Source: Betaproteobacteria bacterium
Lineage (GTDB): Bacteria; Pseudomonadota; Gammaproteobacteria; Burkholderiales; Rhodocyclaceae
Reading direction: 5' to 3'
Length of the DNA stretch: 64,000 nucleotides
Assembly: GCA_016703785.1 (NCBI GenBank)
Contig: JADJBM010000008.1
Span: 1-64,000, forward strand
Part shown: piece by piece, positions 41,143 through 50,563 of the stretch
How the letters are laid out: each line of letters starts with the position of its first letter
Numbering within the stretch: position 1 is the first letter of the stretch
Notes under the pieces: generated by a model
What the model was told of the DNA's origin: nothing
What the model saw: only the letters and a program-made list of their open reading frames with translations
Databases searched by the model: none
Position numbers and translations under genes: made by a program

Positions 41143-42513
41143 ATGCGTTCACTGCTTGCTGCCATCCTGCTGTCCCTTCTCGCTGCCTGCGGCGAGCCGC
41201 TGCCACCGCCGGCGGAGCTTGGCAAGCTGATCGTCGTCACGCGCGAAGGTCCGGCCACCTACCAGGTGGATGGCAGCGGCACGGCCTCGGGCTTCGAGCA
41301 CGATCTGGTCGTCCTGTTCGCGCAGGAACTCGGCGTCGAGGCCCGCTTCATCTTCGCGCGAGATCCTGCCGAAACGCTCAAGTTCCTGAAAAGGGGACGC
41401 GCCCACATGGCGGCCGCGGCGCTGTCGCCGGGAATCAGCAACGCCCTTCAGTTCTCCGTGCCGATCCGCGACGTGCAGCATGTGCTGGTGCAGAACGAGG
41501 ACGCACTCCCCGTAAGGAAATCGGCCGACCTGGCCGGGCGTACCGTCACCGTACTGGCCCGCTCGCCGCAAATAGCAGCCCTCGACAGCCTGCGGCCGCG
41601 GCCCAAAGGCCTGCGGCTGGTCAAGCTGAAAGGCGTCAGCGAACTGGAGCTGCTCGAGCGCGCCAACGCCGACCCGACCATGCTGGCCGCAGTCGATTCG
41701 ACGCATTTCGATATCGGTGCGAATTTCTTCCCCGGCCTGAATGCCGCGTTGGTGTTGCCCGGCAAGCAGCCGCTGGCATGGGCGTTTCCCAAGAGCGGCG
41801 ATGCCGATCTGCTCGGGCGCACCAATGCCTTCATCGCGCGCATCCGCCTGGACGGCACGCTGGCCCGCCTGCAGGACCGCTACTTCGGGCACGCACGCCG
41901 GCTCAACCAGATTGATGTCGAACAGTTCCTGGAAAGGGCACAGACGGTACTGCCGCGCTACCGGCGCGACTTCATCGAAGCGCAACGCCTGCACGGCATC
42001 GACTGGCGCCTGCTCGCCGCGCTGGCCTATCAGGAATCGCATTGGGATCCGCTGGCCACGTCCTACACCAGCGTGCGCGGCATGATGATGCTGACCGAAG
42101 ATACCGCCGACCGCCTGCGCGTCACCGACCGGCTCGACGCGCGGCAGAGCATCCTGGCCGGCGCGCGCTATCTCGCCGAGTTGCGCGAACAGTTCCCGCC
42201 GGGGACAGCGGAGCCCGACCGCAGCTGGCTGGCGATTGCCGCCTACAACCTGGGCATGGGCCACATGAACGGCGCGCGCTTCATTGCCGAACTGGTGAAG
42301 CGGGATGCGAATTCCTGGTACGAGATGAAGCAGGTGCTGCCGCTGCTGTCGCGGCCGGAATACTATTCGCGCCTGAAGAGCGGCGCGGGCCGCGGCGGCG
42401 AGGCCGTCATCATGACGGAGAACATCCGCAACTACTACGACATCCTGCGCCGCCTGGAAAAACCGGCGGTCGAGACTCAGGCCTTCTCGATGAGTTCCAT
42501 GGCACCCATGTAG
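41143..42513 (+). CDS. mltF: Membrane-bound lytic transglycosylase MltF
   Basis: 456-residue outer-membrane lipoprotein that cleaves peptidoglycan glycan strands. A lipobox LAAC ends the signal at residue 15. An N-terminal periplasmic solute-binding-like domain (about 25-270) precedes a lytic transglycosylase domain (about 290-430) with the catalytic Glu in AALAYQESHWDPLATS and the motif IAAYNLGMGHMNGARF. Start ATG 41143 follows CAGGGG. The 3' end overlaps the convergent serS end by 37 bp. Confidence 0.92.
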   Translation: MRSLLAAILLSLLAACGEPLPPPAELGKLIVVTREGPATYQVDGSGTASGFEHDLVVLFAQELGVEARFIFARDPAETLKFLKRGRAHMAAAALSPGISNALQFSVPIRDVQHVLVQNEDALPVRKSADLAGRTVTVLARSPQIAALDSLRPRPKGLRLVKLKGVSELELLERANADPTMLAAVDSTHFDIGANFFPGLNAALVLPGKQPLAWAFPKSGDADLLGRTNAFIARIRLDGTLARLQDRYFGHARRLNQIDVEQFLERAQTVLPRYRRDFIEAQRLHGIDWRLLAALAYQESHWDPLATSYTSVRGMMMLTEDTADRLRVTDRLDARQSILAGARYLAELREQFPPGTAEPDRSWLAIAAYNLGMGHMNGARFIAELVKRDANSWYEMKQVLPLLSRPEYYSRLKSGAGRGGEAVIMTENIRNYYDILRRLEKPAVETQAFSMSSMAPM

Positions 42514-43751
42514 GGGCGCAGGGCCGTGGGCACCTCGACGCTGCCGTCGGCGCGCTGGAAGTTTTCGAGGACAGCCACCAGCGTGCGACCGACGGCCAGT
42601 CCCGAGCCGTTCAGGGTATGCACCAGCTCTGGTTTGCCGTTCTCGTTTCGGTAGCGCGCCTGCATGCGGCGCGCCTGGAAGGCCTCGAAGTGGCTGCAAG
42701 AGGAAATCTCGCGGTAGGTGTTCTGCGCCGGCAGCCACACCTCGAGGTCGTAGGTCTTGGCGGCGGAGAAGCCCATGTCGCCGGTGCATAGCGCGACGCG
42801 GCGATAGGGCAGTTCGAGCTTCTCGAGGATGATCTCGGCGTGGCGAGTGAGTTCCTCCAGCGCCGCCCACGAATTGTCGGGGCGCTCGATCCTCACCAGC
42901 TCGACCTTGTCGAACTGGTGCTGACGGATCATGCCGCGCGTGTCCTTGCCGTAAGTGCCGGCCTCGGAGCGGAAGCACGGCGTGTGGCAGACGAACTTGA
43001 GCGGCATCTGCGCCAGGTCAACGATCTCGTCGCGCACGATGTTGGTCACCGGCACCTCGGCCGTCGGGATGAGGTAATAACCGGCATCCTTGATGTGGAA
43101 GAGGTCCTCGTGGAATTTCGGCAACTGGCCAGTGCCGAACAGGCTGTTGCCGTTGACGAGATACGGCGCGTAGATTTCCGTGTAGCCATGCTCCTGCGTG
43201 TGCACGTCGAGCATGAACTGGGCGAGCGCACGGTGCAGCCGCGCCACGGCGCCCTTCATCAGCGTGAAACGCGCGCCGCTGATCTTCGTGGCAGCATCGA
43301 AATCGAGTCCGCCCAGCGCCGTGCCCAGGTCAACATGGTCCTTCACGGCGAAATCAAAACTGCGCGCCGTGCCCCAGCGGCTGACTTCCACGTTGTCCGC
43401 TTCCGATTTCCCGGCCGGCACGCTCTCGTGCGGCAGGTTGGGGATCACCGAGAGGAAGGCGTTGATGCGGTTGAGCAGGTCGGCGAGCTGTTCCTCGTTG
43501 CGCTTCAGTTCGTCACCGAGGCCGGCCACTTCGTTCATCACGGCCGAGGTGTCCTCGCCCTTGGACTTGAGCTGGCCGATCTGCTTCGACAGGGCGTTGC
43601 GCCGCGCCTGCAGGTCCTGGGTGCGCATCTGCAGGCCCTTGCGCTCGTCTTCCAGCGCCTGGAAGGTGGCCACGTCGAAGCCGACGCCGCGCGCGGCGAG
43701 GCGCTCGGCCACCTGGGCGGCCTGGCTGCGCAGAAGTTGTATGTCGAGCAT
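42477..43751 (-). CDS. serS: Seryl-tRNA synthetase
   Basis: Charges tRNA-Ser in the cytoplasm; 424 residues, normal length. An N-terminal tRNA-binding coiled coil (about 25-110) is followed by the class II catalytic core with motif 2 (FRSEAGTYGKDTRGMIRQHQ) and motif 3 (GSGLAVGRTLVAVLENFQ). Last gene of the ftsK-lolA-rarA-serS series, 55 bp after rarA. Confidence 0.97.
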   Translation of the reverse strand: MLDIQLLRSQAAQVAERLAARGVGFDVATFQALEDERKGLQMRTQDLQARRNALSKQIGQLKSKGEDTSAVMNEVAGLGDELKRNEEQLADLLNRINAFLSVIPNLPHESVPAGKSEADNVEVSRWGTARSFDFAVKDHVDLGTALGGLDFDAATKISGARFTLMKGAVARLHRALAQFMLDVHTQEHGYTEIYAPYLVNGNSLFGTGQLPKFHEDLFHIKDAGYYLIPTAEVPVTNIVRDEIVDLAQMPLKFVCHTPCFRSEAGTYGKDTRGMIRQHQFDKVELVRIERPDNSWAALEELTRHAEIILEKLELPYRRVALCTGDMGFSAAKTYDLEVWLPAQNTYREISSCSHFEAFQARRMQARYRNENGKPELVHTLNGSGLAVGRTLVAVLENFQRADGSVEVPTALRPYMGAMELIEKA

Positions 43752-43806
43752 GATGGATGGATCCCTGTTGATTGCGACTCACTCGCCGTATTGCGGCGGC
43801 TGACTC

Positions 43807-45114
43807 TTATTTCTTGCTGTTCTTGCGATCCAGTTCGCGCAAGTGCGCCAGTTTTTCGCGTATCTGCGCTTCCAGCCCGCGCTCGGTCGGCTTGTACCAG
43901 CTTACCTTCGGCATGCCCTCGGGAAAATACGTCTCGCCCGCGGCATAGGCTTCCGGCTCGTCGTGCGCGTAGCGGTATTCGTGCCCGTAGCCGAGTTCCT
44001 TCATCAGCTTCGTCGGCGCGTTGCGCAGGTGCACCGGCACTTCGCGCGAGCTGTCGCCGGAGACGAATTTGCGCGCGGAATTATACGCGACGTACACCGC
44101 GTTCGACTTGGCGGCGCAGGCCATGAAGATCACCGCTTCGGCCAGCGCCAGCTCGCCTTCCGGCGAGCCGAGCCGCTCGTAGGTCTCCACCGCGTTGAGC
44201 GCAATCTGCAGCGCGCGCGGATCGGCCAGGCCGATGTCCTCGCTGGCCATGCGGATGATGCGCCGGCCGAGGTAGAGCGGATCGGCGCCGCCGTCGAGCA
44301 TGCGCAGCAGCCAGTAAAGCGAAGCATCGGGATCGGAGCCGCGCACCGATTTGTGCAAGGCGGAGATCTGGTCGTAGAAGGCGTCTCCGCCCTTGTCGAA
44401 GCGGCGCAGGTTCTTCGCCAGCGCGCCCTGCAGAAAGTCAGCGTCCACGACACGGCGATCCGACGTGGCCGCCGCGGTATGCACGATCTCCAGGACATTG
44501 AGCAGGCGCCGCGCATCGCCGTCGGCCAGGCCGATGAGGCGGCCGCGCGCGGCCTCGTCGAATTCGAGATCGGCAAACGCCTGGGCCCGCGCCCGGTCGA
44601 AGAGCTGGCCCAGTTCCTCTTCGGAGAGGCTTTTCAGCACGTACACCGCCGCGCGCGAGAGCAGCGCACTGATGACTTCGAACGAGGGATTCTCGGTGGT
44701 GGCACCGATGAAGGTGACGAGACCCTGTTCGACATAGGGCAGGAAGGCATCCTGCTGCGCCTTGTTGAAGCGGTGCACCTCGTCCACGAAGAGGATGGTG
44801 TGGCGGCCGCTCTGCGCCAGCGTCAGCTCGGCGCGCTGCACCGCCTCACGGATGTCCTTGACGCCGGAGAACACCGCCGAGAGCGCGATGAACTCGGCAT
44901 CGAAGGCCTCCGCCATGAGCCGCGCCAGCGTCGTCTTGCCGACGCCGGGCGGGCCCCACAGGATCATCGAGTGCGGCGTGCGCGACGCGAAGGCCAGGCG
45001 CAGCGGCTTGCCCGGTCCGAGCAGGTCGGCCTGCCCGACCACCTCGTCGAGCGTGCGCGGACGCATCAGCTCGGCCAGGGGTGCGTGCGGCTTCGTGGCG
45101 AAAAGGTCGCTCAC
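43807..45114 (-). CDS. rarA: Replication-associated recombination protein A (RarA/MgsA ATPase)
   Basis: AAA+ clamp-loader-like ATPase acting at stalled replication forks; about 435 residues. Walker A GPPGVGKTTLA, Walker B ILFVDEVHRF, sensor GATTENPSFE and a C-terminal MgsA tetramerisation region (LDGGADPLYLGRRIIRMASE) are visible. Start is GTG 45114 (MSDLFATKPHAPL); GTG 45120 overlaps the lolA stop and is possible. Confidence 0.95.
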   Translation of the reverse strand: MSDLFATKPHAPLAELMRPRTLDEVVGQADLLGPGKPLRLAFASRTPHSMILWGPPGVGKTTLARLMAEAFDAEFIALSAVFSGVKDIREAVQRAELTLAQSGRHTILFVDEVHRFNKAQQDAFLPYVEQGLVTFIGATTENPSFEVISALLSRAAVYVLKSLSEEELGQLFDRARAQAFADLEFDEAARGRLIGLADGDARRLLNVLEIVHTAAATSDRRVVDADFLQGALAKNLRRFDKGGDAFYDQISALHKSVRGSDPDASLYWLLRMLDGGADPLYLGRRIIRMASEDIGLADPRALQIALNAVETYERLGSPEGELALAEAVIFMACAAKSNAVYVAYNSARKFVSGDSSREVPVHLRNAPTKLMKELGYGHEYRYAHDEPEAYAAGETYFPEGMPKVSWYKPTERGLEAQIREKLAHLRELDRKNSKK

Positions 45115-45116
45115 GA

Positions 45117-45818
45117 TCACTCGCCGAGAATGTCCGCGCCTTTGGGGGGAGTGAAGCGGAACAGTGCGGCAGGCAGCTGCGGATTGCGCTCGAATTTTTC
45201 GAAAGCAATGGTCGTCACCTGGCCGAAGCTGTCGGTGAGTTCCATCATCCGCAGCGCGTCGCCGGCGAAGCCGATGCGCAGGAACTGGAAGCCGGCCTCC
45301 TGGCTCTTCGGCTGGGCGTCGACCCACTCGATGCCGTCGGCCGTTTCACCCTCCTTGAGATCGAAGTTCTTCTCCAGCGCGTTGTCGCCGGCCAGCAGCG
45401 CGGCGGGGCTGCCGCCCAACGCGGCGGAGAGCTTTTTCGTGCTGACCTGGTTGAGGTCGCGGTCGTACACCCAGAGCCGCTCGCCATCGCCGACGATGAG
45501 CTGGAAGTAGGGCTTGTCGTAGGTCCAGCGGAACTTGCCGGGCCGGGAGAACATCATGGTGCCGGCCGCGTTCTGCGGCTTGCGGCCGCTCTTCGACATC
45601 ACCGTCTGGATGAAGTCGGCCTTGCCGCTCTTCGTGCCCTCGACGAAGGCCTTCAGCTTGTCGAGCGCGGCGGCATGGCCAATGATCGGGAACAGGACAA
45701 GCACAACCAGAAGGGCAAAAACCTGAACCACAGAGTGCACTGAGATCACAGAGATACCTGAAATGCTCTTCTCTGTGCTCTCTGTGATCTCTGTGGTTAG
45801 GGATTTTTTCGTATACAT
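45117..45818 (-). CDS. lolA: Outer-membrane lipoprotein carrier protein LolA, N-terminus extended by a repeat
   Basis: Periplasmic chaperone that carries lipoproteins from LolCDE to LolB. The mature part starts about AALDKLKAFVEGTKSGKADF after a signal peptide (VFALLVVLVLFPIIGHAAA), with the typical fold residues (FSRPGKFRWTYDKPY; DFIQTV). ATG 45818 overlaps the ftsK stop (TGATG). Residues 7-30 (LTTEITESTEKSISGISVIS region) come from an inserted CACAGAG-rich repeat (45726-45799), so the signal peptide sits about 30 residues in. An internal GTG in the repeat could be an alternative start. Confidence 0.9.
   Translation of the reverse strand: MYTKKSLTTEITESTEKSISGISVISVHSVVQVFALLVVLVLFPIIGHAAALDKLKAFVEGTKSGKADFIQTVMSKSGRKPQNAAGTMMFSRPGKFRWTYDKPYFQLIVGDGERLWVYDRDLNQVSTKKLSAALGGSPAALLAGDNALEKNFDLKEGETADGIEWVDAQPKSQEAGFQFLRIGFAGDALRMMELTDSFGQVTTIAFEKFERNPQLPAALFRFTPPKGADILGE
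45726..45799. repeat. CACAGAG-rich inverted-repeat element inside lolA
   Basis: The left arm (AACCACAGAG, ATCACAGAG) is matched by the inverse right arm (CTCTGTGATCTCTGTGGTT). A 9-base CACAGAG-type unit recurs in each arm. Such elements are dispersed in many bacterial genomes and give protein strings like TTEITESTE. Here it lies just downstream of the lolA start codon. Confidence 0.75.
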
Positions 45819-48109
45819 CAAGATTCCCGCGCCGGCACGATCACCTCGCGGTTGCCGTTGCTGCCCATGGGTGAGACCAGCCCGGAGCGCTCCATCTGCT
45901 CGATGAGCCGCGCGGCGCGGTTGTAGCCGATGCGCAGGTGGCGCTGCACCAGCGAGATGGAGGGGCGGCGCGTTTTCAGCACCACCTCGACCGCCTGGTC
46001 GTAGAGCGGATCGGCCTCGCCGTCGGGGCCGTTCTCGCCACCTACGCCCTCCTCGCCGTCGCCACCCGGCGCATCGAGGATGCCGTCGACGTACTCCGGC
46101 GCGCCGGCCTTCTTCAGGTGGTCGACGACCCGGTGCACCTCGCTGTCGGCGACGAAAGCGCCGTGCACCCGCACCGGGAAACCGGTGCCCGGCGGCAGGT
46201 AGAGCATGTCGCCCTGTCCGAGCAGGGCCTCGGCGCCCATCTGGTCGAGGATGGTGCGCGAATCGATCTTGCTGGAGACCTGGAAGGAAATCCGCGTCGG
46301 GATGTTGGCCTTGATGAGGCCGGTGATGACATCCACCGACGGCCGCTGCGTCGCCAGGATCAGGTGGATGCCGGCGGCACGTGCCTTCTGCGCCAACCGT
46401 GCGATCAACTCCTCGACCTTCTTGCCGGCGACCATCATGAGGTCGGCCAGCTCGTCGATGATGACCACCACGTAGGGCAAGGTGTTCAAGGGCTCGGGGC
46501 TCTCCGGCGTCAGCGTGAACGGATTGGGAATGTACCCAACCCCGGGCGCTCCGGCCTTGGCGGCGTCCTTGATCTTGCCATTGAAGCCGGCCAGATTGCG
46601 CACACCCATCGCCGACATGAGGCGATAGCGGCGGTCCATCTCGGCGACGCACCACTGCAGGGCGTTGGCGGCCTGCTTCATGTCGGTCACCACCGGCGCC
46701 AGCAGGTGCGGAATGCCCTCGTAGATCGACAGCTCCAGCATCTTCGGATCGACCAGGATCAGGCGCACGTCGGACGGCTCCGACTTGTAGACCAGCGACA
46801 GGATCATGGCGTTGATGCCGACCGACTTGCCCGAGCCGGTGGTGCCGGCCACCAGCAAGTGCGGCATCTTCGCCAGGTCGACGACGATCGGCAGGCCGCC
46901 GATGTCCTTGCCCAGCGTCAGCGTCAGCGGCGAATGCATGTCGTGGTAGGCCTTCGAGCCGAGGATCTCGGACAGGCGCACCGTTTGCCGCTTCGGATTG
47001 GGCAATTCCAGGCCCATGCAGGACTTGCCCGGAATGGTCTCGACGACGCGCACGCTCACCACGGAAAGAGCGCGGGCGATGTCCTTCACCAGGTTCACGA
47101 TCTGCGCGCCCTTGACGCCGACGGCCGGTTCGATCTCGTAGCGCGTGATGACCGGGCCGGGATAGGCGGCCAGCACCTTGACCTGGACGCCGAAGTCGGC
47201 AAGTTTCCGCTCGATCAGGCGCGAGGTGAATTCCAGCGTCTCATCCGACGGCGGCTCGACGTCGTGCGAGGGCTCCTCGAGCAGGTGCAGGGGCGGCAGC
47301 GCCCCGCCCGGGATGTCCATGAACAACGGCGCCTGACGCTCCTTTTCACGGCGCGTCGATTTCGGGATGACGACTTCGGCCGGCTCGATGCGGATCGGCT
47401 CGACGTGGAATTCCTCGATGCGCTTGCGCTCGACTTCCACCTCGGCCTCGCGCTCGCGTGCCACTTCGCGGCCGATGCGCCGGTCCTGCCAGCGCTGATA
47501 GAGGTGGCGGGTGCCGAACCAGACGCCCTCCAGCAACGCGCCCATGCGTTCGATCAGCTTGAGCCAGGACATCCCCGTGAAGATGGTCAGGCCTGCGGCG
47601 AACAGCGCGATGAGGATGAGGGTGCCGCCGGTGAAGCCGAGGAACTGCGAGAACAGGCGGCCGAGTTCCAGGCCGAGCATGCCGCCCGGCTCCAGGGGAA
47701 GGGGGCGGCTCATGCTGTGAAAGCGCAACGCCTCGAGGCCGCTCGATGCGCCCAGCAGGAGGATAAAGCCGGACAGGGCGATGAAGAACGGCCGCCGGTC
47801 CGTATGGAAAATGCCCTCGAGGCGCCGGTAGCCCCAGACCACCAGGAACAGGAAGAAGAGGACCCACCACCAGGCGGACAGGCCGAAGAGATAGAGCAGG
47901 AGATCGGCCACCCATGCGCCGATGCGCCCGCCGGGATTGGCGATGCGATCGACCTGGGCGGCATGCGACCAGCCGGGATCGGCCTTGCTGTAACCGAAGA
48001 GGATCAAGCCGATGTAGAGCGCGACGACCCCGAGCACCAGCCAGCGCGCCTCTTGCAGAAGCGCAACGATTTTTTCCGGCAGGGGTGGTGAGGCGGTTTT
48101 TTCTTGCAC
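45818..48109 (-). CDS. ftsK: DNA translocase FtsK
   Basis: Division-linked DNA motor that resolves chromosome dimers; 763 residues. Four N-terminal membrane segments lie at about 22-190, then a short linker and the motor: Walker A GTTGSGKSVGIN, Walker B VVIIDELADLMM, and the C-terminal gamma winged helix (QRHLRIGYNRAARLIEQME). Start is GTG 48109. The stop overlaps the lolA ATG. The linker is short, as in many betaproteobacteria. Confidence 0.96.
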   Translation of the reverse strand: MQEKTASPPLPEKIVALLQEARWLVLGVVALYIGLILFGYSKADPGWSHAAQVDRIANPGGRIGAWVADLLLYLFGLSAWWWVLFFLFLVVWGYRRLEGIFHTDRRPFFIALSGFILLLGASSGLEALRFHSMSRPLPLEPGGMLGLELGRLFSQFLGFTGGTLILIALFAAGLTIFTGMSWLKLIERMGALLEGVWFGTRHLYQRWQDRRIGREVAREREAEVEVERKRIEEFHVEPIRIEPAEVVIPKSTRREKERQAPLFMDIPGGALPPLHLLEEPSHDVEPPSDETLEFTSRLIERKLADFGVQVKVLAAYPGPVITRYEIEPAVGVKGAQIVNLVKDIARALSVVSVRVVETIPGKSCMGLELPNPKRQTVRLSEILGSKAYHDMHSPLTLTLGKDIGGLPIVVDLAKMPHLLVAGTTGSGKSVGINAMILSLVYKSEPSDVRLILVDPKMLELSIYEGIPHLLAPVVTDMKQAANALQWCVAEMDRRYRLMSAMGVRNLAGFNGKIKDAAKAGAPGVGYIPNPFTLTPESPEPLNTLPYVVVIIDELADLMMVAGKKVEELIARLAQKARAAGIHLILATQRPSVDVITGLIKANIPTRISFQVSSKIDSRTILDQMGAEALLGQGDMLYLPPGTGFPVRVHGAFVADSEVHRVVDHLKKAGAPEYVDGILDAPGGDGEEGVGGENGPDGEADPLYDQAVEVVLKTRRPSISLVQRHLRIGYNRAARLIEQMERSGLVSPMGSNGNREVIVPARES

Positions 48110-48176
48110 GCTCGATCAGAAACTGGCGTAAGCCGGGAATGCCGGGATTATACGCCGCGGACGAAGCACATATGCC

Positions 48177-48851
48177 TCAGATCAGGTTGATCTTCTCGCG
48201 CAGAAGGATGCGGCCGCCGCCCTCCTCGATCAGGCCTTGCAGTGTCAAATCCTTCATGACGCGGCTGACCATTTCGCGCGAGGCGCCGATCATCTTGGCG
48301 ATGTCCTGCTTGGAGATCTTCTTCATGACCACCTGCCGGCCCTCATCGTCCTCTTCCGACATCTCCAGCAGCAGGCGGGCCACCCGTCCGTAGACATCCA
48401 TCAGCGCCAGGCTCTCGATCTTGCGGTCGGCCGTGCGCAGCCGCTTGACCAGGGCGCGCATGATGTAGAGGGAGACGTCGAAATTCTCGGCCAGGCAGCG
48501 CTTGAAGTCGGCCTTGGAAATCACAACCAGTTCGCAAGGCGACGTCGTCATCACCGTGGCCGAACGAGGATTGTCGTCGAGCACGCCCATCTCGCCGAAG
48601 AATTCACCCTGGCCGAGATTGGACAGGATGACTTCCCGGCCCTCCTCGTCCGAAACCAGCACCTTGAGGACGCCAGAGAGGATGAAATAGACGAAGTCGG
48701 TGCGGTCGCCGGCGCGCAGGATGGTGGCGGCGCGCGGCATCTTGCGGAATACGGCGACGCGGGCGATGGGCACGAGGCGCTCGATCGACAGCGATTCGAA
48801 GATCGGCATCGAGCGCAGGGCGTCGACGGTCACGCTGCTTGCTTGCGTCAT
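48177..48851 (-). CDS. Crp/Fnr-family transcriptional regulator
   Basis: 224 residues. A cyclic-nucleotide-type effector domain (about 15-130; VFYI-like core FVYFILSGVLKVLVSDEEGR, GEFFGEMGVLDDNPRSATV) precedes a winged helix (ISKQDIAKMIGASREMVSRV). FNR-type N-terminal cysteines are absent, so it is not an iron-sulfur oxygen sensor. Divergent from trxB and 67 bp ahead of ftsK. Confidence 0.9.
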   Translation of the reverse strand: MTQASSVTVDALRSMPIFESLSIERLVPIARVAVFRKMPRAATILRAGDRTDFVYFILSGVLKVLVSDEEGREVILSNLGQGEFFGEMGVLDDNPRSATVMTTSPCELVVISKADFKRCLAENFDVSLYIMRALVKRLRTADRKIESLALMDVYGRVARLLLEMSEEDDEGRQVVMKKISKQDIAKMIGASREMVSRVMKDLTLQGLIEEGGGRILLREKINLI

Positions 48852-48972
48852 GCTAGCTACCTCCAGCGCGGGACGGGCCCGCTTCGGTCGTTCTTATTGT
48901 TGAGCCTGCGGGAATTATAAGACCTTTCCGGTCTTGTTCCGGAGTTCCCGGGATCATTCCTCCCGGTGCCTC

Positions 48973-49002
48973 CAGTACCATAGCAACAAAGGCTGGCACT
49001 AG
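48973..49002 (+). repeat. Dispersed repeat copy upstream of trxB
   Basis: CAGTACCATAGCAACAAAGG followed by CTGGCACTAG. Same family as at 20272, 36303 and 50593. A TATAAT box (49003-49008) abuts its right end and could serve trxB. Confidence 0.65.
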
Positions 49003-49043
49003 TATAATTTCACGATTCCGACCCTGACCGAGCGACATCAGCC

Positions 49044-50006
49044 ATGACCAGCGCAACCCGCCATTCCCGCCTCATCATTCTCGGTTCCGGCCCCGCCGGC
49101 TATACCGCCGCCGTCTATGCCGCGCGCGCCAACCTGAATCCGGTGCTCATCACCGGCATGGCCCAGGGCGGCCAACTGATGACCACCACCGACGTGGACA
49201 ACTGGCCGGCCGACGCCGAAGGCGTGCAGGGGCCCGACCTGATGACGCGCTTCCAGCAGCACGCCGAGCGCTTCAACACCGAGATCATCTTCGACCATAT
49301 CCACACGGCGAAGCTGAAGGAGAAGCCCTTCACCCTGGTCGGCGACAACGGCACCTACACCTGCGACGCGCTCATTATCGCCACCGGCGCCACCGCCAAG
49401 TACCTCGGCCTGCCCTCCGAGGAGGCCTTCTCCGGCCGCGGCGTCTCCGCCTGCGCCACCTGCGACGGCTTCTTCTACAAGGGCCAGGAGGTCGCCGTCA
49501 TCGGCGGCGGCAACACCGCCGTCGAGGAGGCGCTGTATCTCGCCAACATCGCCAAAAAGGTCACGCTGGTGCATCGCCGCGACAAGTTCCGCGCCGAGAA
49601 GATCATGATCGACAAGCTGATGGACAAGGTGAAGTCGGGCCACATCGCGCTCGAACTCGACAGCACGCTCGACGAGGTGCTCGGCGACCAGAGCGGCGTC
49701 ACCGGCATGCGCGTAAAGCACGTCAAGAGTGGCGCAACGAAGGACTTCGCCCTGCAGGGGGTGTTCATCGCCATCGGCCACAAGCCCAACACCGACATCT
49801 TCGAAGGCCAACTGGAGATGGACAAAGGCTATCTCATCACCCAGTGCGGGCGCATGGGCAACGCCACACAGACCAGCCTCCCCGGTGTCTATGCCGCCGG
49901 CGACGTGCAGGACCAGATCTACAAGCAGGCCGTCACCAGCGCCGCCACCGGCTGCATGGCGGCGCTGGATGCCGAGAAATACCTGGATAACCTCGAACAG
50001 GCATGA
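49044..50006 (+). CDS. trxB: Thioredoxin-disulfide reductase
   Basis: NADPH-dependent flavoprotein reducing thioredoxin; 320 residues, normal length. FAD site GSGPAGYTAAVYAARA, active-site CATCDG, NADPH site GGGNTAVEEA and C-terminal FAD motif GVYAAGDVQD are all present. First of a trxB-smr-GT39 run; the stop overlaps the next ATG (ATGA). Confidence 0.97.
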   Translation: MTSATRHSRLIILGSGPAGYTAAVYAARANLNPVLITGMAQGGQLMTTTDVDNWPADAEGVQGPDLMTRFQQHAERFNTEIIFDHIHTAKLKEKPFTLVGDNGTYTCDALIIATGATAKYLGLPSEEAFSGRGVSACATCDGFFYKGQEVAVIGGGNTAVEEALYLANIAKKVTLVHRRDKFRAEKIMIDKLMDKVKSGHIALELDSTLDEVLGDQSGVTGMRVKHVKSGATKDFALQGVFIAIGHKPNTDIFEGQLEMDKGYLITQCGRMGNATQTSLPGVYAAGDVQDQIYKQAVTSAATGCMAALDAEKYLDNLEQA

Positions 50007-50563
50007 CCACCGGCCGGCGCCCGCCCACCGAGGAGGAGCGCGCTCTGTTTCGCGAAGCAGTTGCCGGGGCGAAGCCTATCGTGCCGGACAAGGTTCACCA
50101 CGAACCTCCGCCTCCTCTTGCGGTTCCGGCACAGCGCAAGCGGGACGAAGCGGCCGCGCTGATCGAATCTCTCTCCCCTGCCCCGCTCGACCTGAGCCTG
50201 GAAGGCGGCGACGAGCCGAATTTCCTCCGCTCCGGACTGGCCCGTACGGTGCTGCGGGACCTGCGCCGCGGCCGCTGGGTGGTGCAGGACCATCTCGACC
50301 TGCACGGCGCCACCCGCGACGAGGCGCGCCTGCTGCTGGGTGAATTCCTCGGCGAGTCGCTTCAGCGCGGCCTGCGCTGCGTACGCGTCGTGCATGGCAA
50401 GGGGCTCGGCTCGCCGGGCCGCGAACCTGTATTGAAAGGCCTGGTGAAGCACTGGCTGATGCAGCGCGCCGAAGTGCTCGCCTACTGCCAGGCCCGCGCC
50501 GCCGAAGGGGGCGCCGGTGCGCTGGTGCTCCTCCTCAAGAGCGACCGCCCGCGAACCAGATGA
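50003..50563 (+). CDS. Smr-domain protein
   Basis: 186 residues with a C-terminal Smr (MutS2-related) domain: HLDLHGATRDEARLLLGEFL and VRVVHGKGLGSPGREPVLKG. Smr domains are nucleases acting on branched DNA or on RNA in stalled ribosome rescue; the role here is unclear. It overlaps trxB by 4 bp and the next gene by 4 bp, so translation is coupled. Confidence 0.9.
   Translation: MTTGRRPPTEEERALFREAVAGAKPIVPDKVHHEPPPPLAVPAQRKRDEAAALIESLSPAPLDLSLEGGDEPNFLRSGLARTVLRDLRRGRWVVQDHLDLHGATRDEARLLLGEFLGESLQRGLRCVRVVHGKGLGSPGREPVLKGLVKHWLMQRAEVLAYCQARAAEGGAGALVLLLKSDRPRTR

Noticed and set aside
45938..48091. A 717-codon plus-strand open frame opposite ftsK
   Set aside because: It is a mirror of the conserved FtsK coding sequence, with no domains of its own.
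48973..49008. Sigma-54 promoter (TGGCAC) upstream of trxB
   Set aside because: TGGCAC is part of the dispersed repeat and there is no TTGC element at the needed distance.
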